Source: Colwellia sp.
GTDB lineage: Bacteria > Pseudomonadota > Gammaproteobacteria > Enterobacterales > Alteromonadaceae
Assembly (NCBI GenBank): GCA_003521815.1
Contig: DPHE01000043.1
Location: forward strand, 4,355-16,127
DNA length: 11,773 nucleotides
Reading direction: 5' to 3'
Shown here in pieces: positions 6,879 to 11,773 of this stretch. A program made the translations under genes and the position numbers. The first letter of the stretch is position 1, and every line of letters starts with the position of its first letter. Below the pieces are notes generated by a model. That model worked only from the letters and a program-made list of their open reading frames with translations, was not told where the DNA came from and did not search any database.

Positions 6879-7727
6879 ATGAGTCAATTCGTTTCACATG
6901 AACAAGCGCTTAGTGAACAAATAGAAAGCATGCTTGTTGAGCGTAATTTACGAGGCATGAAAGGCTTACAAACTCAGCTTAGTGCCGGTTACTGCTTACG
7001 TGCGGCTAAAGTAATGCGTGATATTAAAGGCACTATATTTATTGGTACGGGCTTTCCTGTAGAAGATACGTTTGAAACGGATGGGCCGGTTGGTGCCTTG
7101 ATTTTATATCGTGCGCTTGATATTTTGGGCGCAAATCCCGTTCTAGTTTGTGGCACGCCGATGGCAAGCGCTTTTCAACAGGACTATCGAACTTGTGTGA
7201 TCAGTGTGGGTAAAAAAGAGATGGGTTTGGTGGAAGCAAAGCGCGCTTTAGCCCATTATAAACCTGAGGCGATCATCTCAATAGAGCATCCTGGTTTAGC
7301 TGAAAATGGTTGTTATCATAATATGCGCGGTGAAGATATTAGTGCAAGAGCTGCTTGTTTTGATTTTTTTATGGATGAAGCAAATTGTCCTACTATTGCT
7401 ATTGGTGATGGAGGTAATGAAATTGGTATGGGTAATGTAAAGGCGTTTTTAGTAGAGCTAAACATTATTCCAGCGGTAACTGAGTGTGATGAATTGATTA
7501 TTAGTGATGTCTCAAATTGGGGCGTTTATGGTATTTTAGCATTCTTAAGTATTTGGTCTAAGCAGGATTTATTAAACCAGACTTGCCCAGAACAGATCTT
7601 AAAATATATATCAAATTTAGGGAGCGTCGATGGCGTTACCCGTAAAAATGAATTAACAGAAGATAGTCTACCGGCATCGGAAGGTATTGCCCTGATTGCC
7701 CGAATTAGAGCCTTAATTGGTTATTAA
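6879..7727 (+). CDS. DUF4392 protein (glutamate cyclase C-terminal-type)
   Basis: A 282-aa soluble protein matching the DUF4392 family. Diagnostic segments are GTGFPVEDTFETDGPVGA (56-73), SIEHPG (134-139), NMRGEDIS (148-155), IGDGGNEIGMGN (175-186) and SNWGVYGI further on. Family knowledge: this domain is the C-terminal part of animal DGLUCY, which cyclises D-glutamate to 5-oxo-D-proline. The Gly- and acid-rich motifs look like a phosphate- or metal-binding site, but I cannot assign catalytic residues. Inference: it works with the DUF1445 protein at 3546, as a complex or as a separate step. A GAGGG at 6864-6868 lies 10 bases before the ATG. The gaps are 42 bases to pxpC and 29 bases to the aminotransferase gene, with no terminator in either, so all belong to one operon. 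Confidence 0.88.
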   Translation: MSQFVSHEQALSEQIESMLVERNLRGMKGLQTQLSAGYCLRAAKVMRDIKGTIFIGTGFPVEDTFETDGPVGALILYRALDILGANPVLVCGTPMASAFQQDYRTCVISVGKKEMGLVEAKRALAHYKPEAIISIEHPGLAENGCYHNMRGEDISARAACFDFFMDEANCPTIAIGDGGNEIGMGNVKAFLVELNIIPAVTECDELIISDVSNWGVYGILAFLSIWSKQDLLNQTCPEQILKYISNLGSVDGVTRKNELTEDSLPASEGIALIARIRALIGY

Positions 7728-7756
7728 GATACGTAGTAGAATGATAGGAAAATAAA

Positions 7757-8617
7757 ATGAACACAGTGTTTTTAAATGGCGATTATATGCCTATTGAAGA
7801 AGCTAAAATTTCTCCCCTAGATCGTGGCTTTTTATTTGGTGACGGCATTTATGAAGTGATACCGTCTTACTTTGGTGAAATGGTGGGCTTTAAAGGTCAT
7901 ATTAATCGTCTGAACGATGGACTTAATGAGATTGGTATTGAGGTAAATTGGAATGATGCACAATGGAAAACATTGTGTGACACCTTAATTGAAAAAAATG
8001 GTGCTGGCCCATTAGGCCTTTATTTACATGTGAGTCGCGGTACCGATACTAAGCGTTTTCATGCGTTTCCAGCTAATGTAACACCCACAGTATTTGCCAT
8101 GGCTTTTGAAATTCCCGTACCTAAAACACCGGATTTAGCCACTGTAGGCAAAGGTTATTCCTTGATTAGCAGCGAAGATCTACGCTGGCAACGTTGTCAA
8201 ATAAAGTCTACATCGTTACTTGGCAATGTTTTACATTTTCAAGAAGGGTATGAAGTCGGTAGCCAAGAAACCTTACTCTATAATAGTAATAACGAATTAA
8301 CTGAAGCGAGTTCATCTAATATTTTTATTGTTACAGACGGTGTTATTGCTACGCCTATTCAAGATAATCAAATTTTGCCAGGTATTACCCGCCAGCTACT
8401 AATTGATATATTGGCTAAAGAGTGTTCTATACCGCTTGAAGAGCGAATCATTACCCTTGAAGAAGTTAATGCGGCGGATGAAATTTGGATAACGAGTTCA
8501 ACAAAAGAAATTGTCCCCGTTACGCAGCTAGACAACAAAAAGGTTGGCGATGGTAACGTTGGAGCCATTTGGTTAAAAGCAGCGACGTTATATGCGATAA
8601 ATAAATTTTCTTATTAA
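7757..8617 (+). CDS. dat: D-amino-acid aminotransferase (class IV, PLP-dependent)
   Basis: A cytosolic fold-type IV PLP enzyme, 286 aa, that exchanges amino groups between D-amino acids and 2-oxo acids; with 2-oxoglutarate the product is D-glutamate. The Schiff-base lysine is K150 in RCQIKSTSLLGNVL, and the PLP-ring-contacting glutamate is E183 in LTEASSSN. GDGIYEV supplies Y32. R100 and H102 in KRFHAFP correspond to the R-x-H carboxylate trap of the Bacillus D-amino-acid transaminase (R98/H100 in its mature numbering). That favours a D-amino-acid enzyme over branched-chain aminotransferase or aminodeoxychorismate lyase of the same fold. AGGA at 7746-7749 supports the ATG. As last gene of the operon it would connect D-alanine and other D-amino acids to the D-glutamate and 5-oxoproline enzymes upstream. 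Substrate range cannot be read from sequence. Confidence 0.9.
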   Translation: MNTVFLNGDYMPIEEAKISPLDRGFLFGDGIYEVIPSYFGEMVGFKGHINRLNDGLNEIGIEVNWNDAQWKTLCDTLIEKNGAGPLGLYLHVSRGTDTKRFHAFPANVTPTVFAMAFEIPVPKTPDLATVGKGYSLISSEDLRWQRCQIKSTSLLGNVLHFQEGYEVGSQETLLYNSNNELTEASSSNIFIVTDGVIATPIQDNQILPGITRQLLIDILAKECSIPLEERIITLEEVNAADEIWITSSTKEIVPVTQLDNKKVGDGNVGAIWLKAATLYAINKFSY

Positions 8618-8642
8618 TTTTCATGCTTATGTAGATTAATAT

Positions 8643-8671
8643 CGACCCTTCGAAGGAAGTATGTCGTTTTT
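8643..8671 (+). terminator. Weak possible terminator of the operon
   Basis: CGAC (8643-8646) can pair with GTCG (8663-8666), and the palindrome CCTTCGAAGG (8647-8656) can add a small inner stem. Five T residues follow (8667-8671). The outer stem is only four pairs with an unpaired stretch, so this is the best candidate after dat but not a convincing one. Confidence 0.35.
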
Positions 8672-8733
8672 AATAAACTCCTGACTAAAATGCATAGGCA
8701 AGTTAATAAAAACATTAGTCTAGATCATACTCC

Positions 8734-8774
8734 ACTCAAGCGTTCTGACACTCGGCTATTGAAGTGGCTTGGGT
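8734..8774. repeat. Imperfect long hairpin upstream of hrpA
   Basis: ACTCAAGC (8734-8741) pairs with GCTTGGGT (8767-8774) with one T-G wobble, and inside it CACT (8749-8752) pairs with AGTG (8763-8766). No T-run follows, so it is not a standard terminator. It overlaps the possible hrpA promoter. Function unknown. Confidence 0.35.
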
Positions 8775-8797
8775 ATATGCGATATACCTGATAAAAT
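8769..8797 (+). promoter_or_regulatory. Candidate hrpA promoter (extended -10)
   Basis: TAAAAT (8792-8797, 5/6 match) is preceded by TG at 8789-8790, an extended -10. TTGGGT (8769-8774) is a weak -35 at 17 bases. Start would be near 8804. An alternative pair is TTGAAG (8759-8764) with TATACC (8783-8788), starting near 8795. The perfect dyad GGTATAT-GCG-ATATACC (8772-8788) lies between or over these boxes and could be an operator. Confidence 0.4.
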
Positions 8798-8841
8798 AGA
8801 CTCTATACTTTGTATTTTCCTTTTTTGAGTAATAGAGTCTA
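8797..8841 (+). promoter_or_regulatory. 10-bp inverted repeat enclosing the hrpA ribosome binding region
   Basis: TAGACTCTAT (8797-8806) and ATAGAGTCTA (8832-8841) are perfect inverted copies with a 25-base loop. The right arm ends two bases before the TTG start of hrpA and contains the only nearby Shine-Dalgarno-like bases (AGAG at 8834-8837). As RNA the stem would hide the ribosome binding site; as DNA it could be an operator at the transcription start. There is no T-run after the right arm, so it is not a terminator. Confidence 0.5.
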
Positions 8842-8843
8842 GT

Positions 8844-11773
8844 TTGCTTTCTGATAATACCCCGGTTAAACCCCCAAATGTCCAAGCTTTATTTGATCTT
8901 TTAACACAAGTTAAACAATCAGATTTACCACGCTTTAAAAAGCAATTATTGCATCATAAAAGAATTATTAGCCAGTTAAAACCGTCTGATACTTCTGCTG
9001 TGACTAAGCTTGAGCAACAAGCAAAGCACCTTAGTAGAATGGCCAAAGCTATTGAAAAATCTATTAATGAAAAGCAAAAAAAATTACAGAATGTACCTAA
9101 GATAAGCTACCCAGAAGGCTTACCTATTAGTGATAATGCTGAACTGATTTATCAGACCATTAGTGATAATCAAGTAGTGATTATTGCCGGTGAGACTGGC
9201 TCAGGTAAAACAACGCAAATTCCAAAGATTTGTCTTGCGTTAGGCCGTGGTGTTGATGGTCTTATTGGTCATACTCAGCCGCGTAGAATTGCCGCTAGAA
9301 CTGTTGCCAATCGTATTGCCGAAGAGCTTAACACCAAGCTAGGTGAGCAGGTTGGTTATAAAGTTCGTTTTAACGATCAAGTCACAAGCCAAAGTTATAT
9401 AAAATTAATGACCGACGGTATTTTATTGGCTGAAATGCAAAAAGATCGATTACTTCGCCAATATGACACCATTATTATTGATGAGGCGCATGAGCGTAGT
9501 TTAAACATTGATTTTATTTTAGGTTATTTACGACAGATTTTACCCAAACGTCCTGATTTAAAAGTTATTGTGACGTCAGCCACTATTGATCCCCAACGTT
9601 TTGCCAATCATTTTGCTGATAAATCAGGTAAACCTGCACCTGTTATTGAAGTGTCAGGACGAACCTTTCCAGTTGAAATGCGTTATCGTCCCTTAAATGA
9701 AAGCGCTGAACAAGGTGACAGCGATGATAAACCGTTTTCATCGACAGAGGGCTCTTATGAAGGCAAAGACATTATTAGTGGTATTCTCGATGCGGTTGAT
9801 GAGTTATCTGAACATCCCAACAGTAGTCAAGGTCAAGGGGATATTCTTATTTTCCTCAATGGTGAACGAGAAATTCGTGATACGGCTCTAGCATTAACGA
9901 AAGCTAATTTACCGCATACACACATTCTTCCGCTGTATGCTCGGTTGACCATTAGTGAGCAAAATAGAATTTTCAAACCCCATACCGGGCGTAATATAGT
10001 ATTAGCGACAAACGTTGCTGAAACGTCTTTAACAGTGCCTGGAATTAAATATGTTATTGATCCCGGCACTGCCCGTATTTCTCGCTACAGTTATCGTACT
10101 AAGGTGCAGCGCTTACCCATAGAAGCTATTTCACAAGCCAGTGCTAATCAAAGAGCAGGGCGTTGTGGTCGTGTGTCGTCTGGTATATGTATACGTTTGT
10201 TCAGTGAAGATGACTTTCTTAATAGGCCAAAATTTACTGACCCTGAAATTTTACGTACTAATTTAGCCACCGTTATATTGCAAATGTTGGCATTAGATTT
10301 AGGTGAAATAGGCAACTTCCCTTTTGTTGAGCCACCAGATAATAAAAATATTAACGACGGTGTTAAATTATTAGAAGAGCTGGCTGCGGTAGACAACACT
10401 GTTAATAGTAATAATAGTCATACTCAATTAACAACATCAGGACGATTATTATCTAAGTTTGCGATAGATCCTCGTTTAGCTAAAATGGTGTTAACCGCGA
10501 TTGACTTAGGTTGTGTCGAACAAGTATTGATTATTGTTAGTTCCCTGAGTATTCAAGATCCTCGTGAAAGGCCTCACGAAAAGCAGCAAGCGGCGGATGA
10601 AAAACATAATCGCTTTAAAGATAAGCAATCAGATTTCATTAGTATTCTTAATTTATGGCAATACGTTAACGCTCAACAGAAAAATTTATCGCAAAATCAC
10701 TTTAGAAAACTGTGTCAGCGAGAGTTTTTATCTTATGTCCGTTTACGTGAATGGCAAGATATTATTAGCCAACTTAAATTAACGTTAAAAGAACAAAAAA
10801 TAACGCTTACGTCGGTCTATTATCAGTTTTCTTTAACGGATGAGGCTAATAGTAATAATGAGAAAAAACAAGAGGCGACTATTCCTGATAGTTTAGTGTC
10901 TGTGCATCAGGCAGTGCTTTCTGGTTTATTAAGTCATTTAGGACAGCAAGACGAAAACAGAGAGTTTAAAGGGGCTCGTGGTAGTAAGTTCTTTATTTTT
11001 CCAGGATCAGCGCTCGCTAAAAAACCACCAAAGTGGTTAATGTCAGCTGAATTAGTTGAAACCAGTCGCTTATTTGCCCGAATGAATGCCCGTATTGATC
11101 CCCTGTGGATAGAGCCTCTAGCGGAACATTTGTTAAAGCGCAGTTATAGCGAACCTCACTGGGAGAAAAAGCAAGGGGCTGTAATGGCCTTTGAGCAAGT
11201 CAGCCTTTATGGGTTGAGCATCGTTACTAAGCGAAAAATAAACTTCAATACCATTGAACCGCACACCTGTAGAGAGCTGTTTATTCGTGAAGCACTGGTA
11301 AACGGAGATTGCAGTATTAAGGAAAAGTTTTTAGCACAAAATCAATCGCTAGTGGCCAGTATTGAAGCGCTAGAACAAAAAGCGCGTCGTAAAGACTTCC
11401 TTATTGAAGAACAACAGCTGGTTGATTTTTATGCAGATAAACTCCCTGAAACGGTTATTTGCCAACGTAGCTTTTTAGCCTGGTGGAAAAAATCGAAACA
11501 ACAAAATAATGAGTTGCTTAATTTTACTAAAGAATTCTTACTCAATGAATCATCAAATGAGTTATCAAGTAAAGAATACCCTGATACCTGGCAACAAGAT
11601 AATTTAACACTTCCTTTAGCGTATCATTTTAGCCCAGGTGATGTGGATGATGGCATTAGCGTTATTATTCCTATTACCCTGTTAAATCAGTGCCAAGATG
11701 AGGGTTTTGACTGGTTAATCCCAGCACTTCGTTATGATTTAGTGGTGGCGTTAATTAAGGTTTTACCTAAAGC
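8844..11773 (+). CDS. hrpA: ATP-dependent RNA helicase HrpA (3' end outside window)
   Basis: A DEAH-box RNA helicase, cytosolic, implicated in E. coli in mRNA processing and in rescuing stalled or collided ribosomes. About 976 of roughly 1300 codons are present; the reading frame is open to the window edge. Motifs: Walker A GETGSGKT (116-123), DEAH (213-216), SAT (245-247) and QRAGRCGR (436-443), followed by the winged-helix and ratchet region and the long HrpA-specific C-terminal extension, which ends here at VALIKVLPKA. Similarity to E. coli HrpA is continuous. Residues near 285-320 carry a longer acidic loop than E. coli. The start is TTG at 8844: an in-frame stop lies at 8826-8828, the first in-frame ATG is about 55 codons in, and the N-terminal helix aligns with E. 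coli from this start. The weak binding site sits inside an inverted repeat. Confidence 0.93.
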   Translation, partial: MLSDNTPVKPPNVQALFDLLTQVKQSDLPRFKKQLLHHKRIISQLKPSDTSAVTKLEQQAKHLSRMAKAIEKSINEKQKKLQNVPKISYPEGLPISDNAELIYQTISDNQVVIIAGETGSGKTTQIPKICLALGRGVDGLIGHTQPRRIAARTVANRIAEELNTKLGEQVGYKVRFNDQVTSQSYIKLMTDGILLAEMQKDRLLRQYDTIIIDEAHERSLNIDFILGYLRQILPKRPDLKVIVTSATIDPQRFANHFADKSGKPAPVIEVSGRTFPVEMRYRPLNESAEQGDSDDKPFSSTEGSYEGKDIISGILDAVDELSEHPNSSQGQGDILIFLNGEREIRDTALALTKANLPHTHILPLYARLTISEQNRIFKPHTGRNIVLATNVAETSLTVPGIKYVIDPGTARISRYSYRTKVQRLPIEAISQASANQRAGRCGRVSSGICIRLFSEDDFLNRPKFTDPEILRTNLATVILQMLALDLGEIGNFPFVEPPDNKNINDGVKLLEELAAVDNTVNSNNSHTQLTTSGRLLSKFAIDPRLAKMVLTAIDLGCVEQVLIIVSSLSIQDPRERPHEKQQAADEKHNRFKDKQSDFISILNLWQYVNAQQKNLSQNHFRKLCQREFLSYVRLREWQDIISQLKLTLKEQKITLTSVYYQFSLTDEANSNNEKKQEATIPDSLVSVHQAVLSGLLSHLGQQDENREFKGARGSKFFIFPGSALAKKPPKWLMSAELVETSRLFARMNARIDPLWIEPLAEHLLKRSYSEPHWEKKQGAVMAFEQVSLYGLSIVTKRKINFNTIEPHTCRELFIREALVNGDCSIKEKFLAQNQSLVASIEALEQKARRKDFLIEEQQLVDFYADKLPETVICQRSFLAWWKKSKQQNNELLNFTKEFLLNESSNELSSKEYPDTWQQDNLTLPLAYHFSPGDVDDGISVIIPITLLNQCQDEGFDWLIPALRYDLVVALIKVLPK

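Noticed and set aside
7757..8617. Reading the class IV aminotransferase as a branched-chain aminotransferase or aminodeoxychorismate lyase
   Set aside because: The R-x-H pair (R100/H102), Y32 and the overall similarity to Bacillus D-amino-acid transaminase favour the D-amino-acid enzyme; the D-glutamate context agrees.
9697..10782. Several short open frames on both strands in the hrpA region (9697-9891, 9833-10069, 10148-10399, 10564-10782)
   Set aside because: All fall inside the continuous HrpA frame, which carries every helicase motif in order; they are shadows and do not signal a broken helicase gene.
1..11773. Mobile element, prophage, defence island or CRISPR
   Set aside because: No transposase, integrase, terminal repeats, spacer-repeat arrays or abrupt codon-use change were seen; the genes are chromosomal metabolic and housekeeping genes.

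Overview
The window reads as ordinary chromosome from an AT-rich marine gammaproteobacterium. The protein sequences resemble Alteromonadales of the Colwellia/Thalassotalea type; this is a judgement from protein similarity to remembered E. coli and related homologues, not a search result. All recognised genes lie on the + strand. No mobile element, tRNA, rRNA, CRISPR array or prophage gene is visible. No gene-free stretch exceeds 300 bases; the longest are 3312-3545 and 8618-8843.

Layout. Positions 53-616 encode a small conserved-looking protein of unknown function. Positions 774-2378 encode the ABC-F ATPase YbiT, starting at TTG, and 2451-3311 encode a bacterial RIO1-type protein kinase that ends at a strong GAAA-loop terminator. 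A 234-base regulatory gap with palindromes and a helical-turn direct repeat follows. Then comes a tight six-gene operon (3546-8617): a DUF1445 protein, pxpA, pxpB, pxpC, a DUF4392 protein and a D-amino-acid aminotransferase. After a second gap with several dyads (8618-8843), hrpA (DEAH-box RNA helicase) starts at TTG 8844 and runs off the right end. It is in frame and intact as far as it goes.

The main interest is the operon. DUF1445 and DUF4392 are the N- and C-terminal halves of animal D-glutamate cyclase (DGLUCY), which makes 5-oxo-D-proline from D-glutamate. Here the halves are separate genes on either side of the three subunits of the prokaryotic ATP-dependent 5-oxoprolinase. The last gene makes or uses D-glutamate by transamination. 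Together they suggest a route D-amino acid -> D-glutamate -> 5-oxoproline -> glutamate, possibly for D-amino acids from peptidoglycan or marine organic matter. The stereochemistry is unsolved: hydrolysing 5-oxo-D-proline would return D-glutamate. Either an epimerising activity is hidden in the set, or the enzymes do something not yet described.

The other genes (ybiT, RIO kinase, hrpA) are RNA, ribosome or signalling housekeeping genes. Their control regions hold several unexplained inverted repeats, most notably a perfect 10-bp dyad whose right arm covers the likely ribosome binding site of hrpA.
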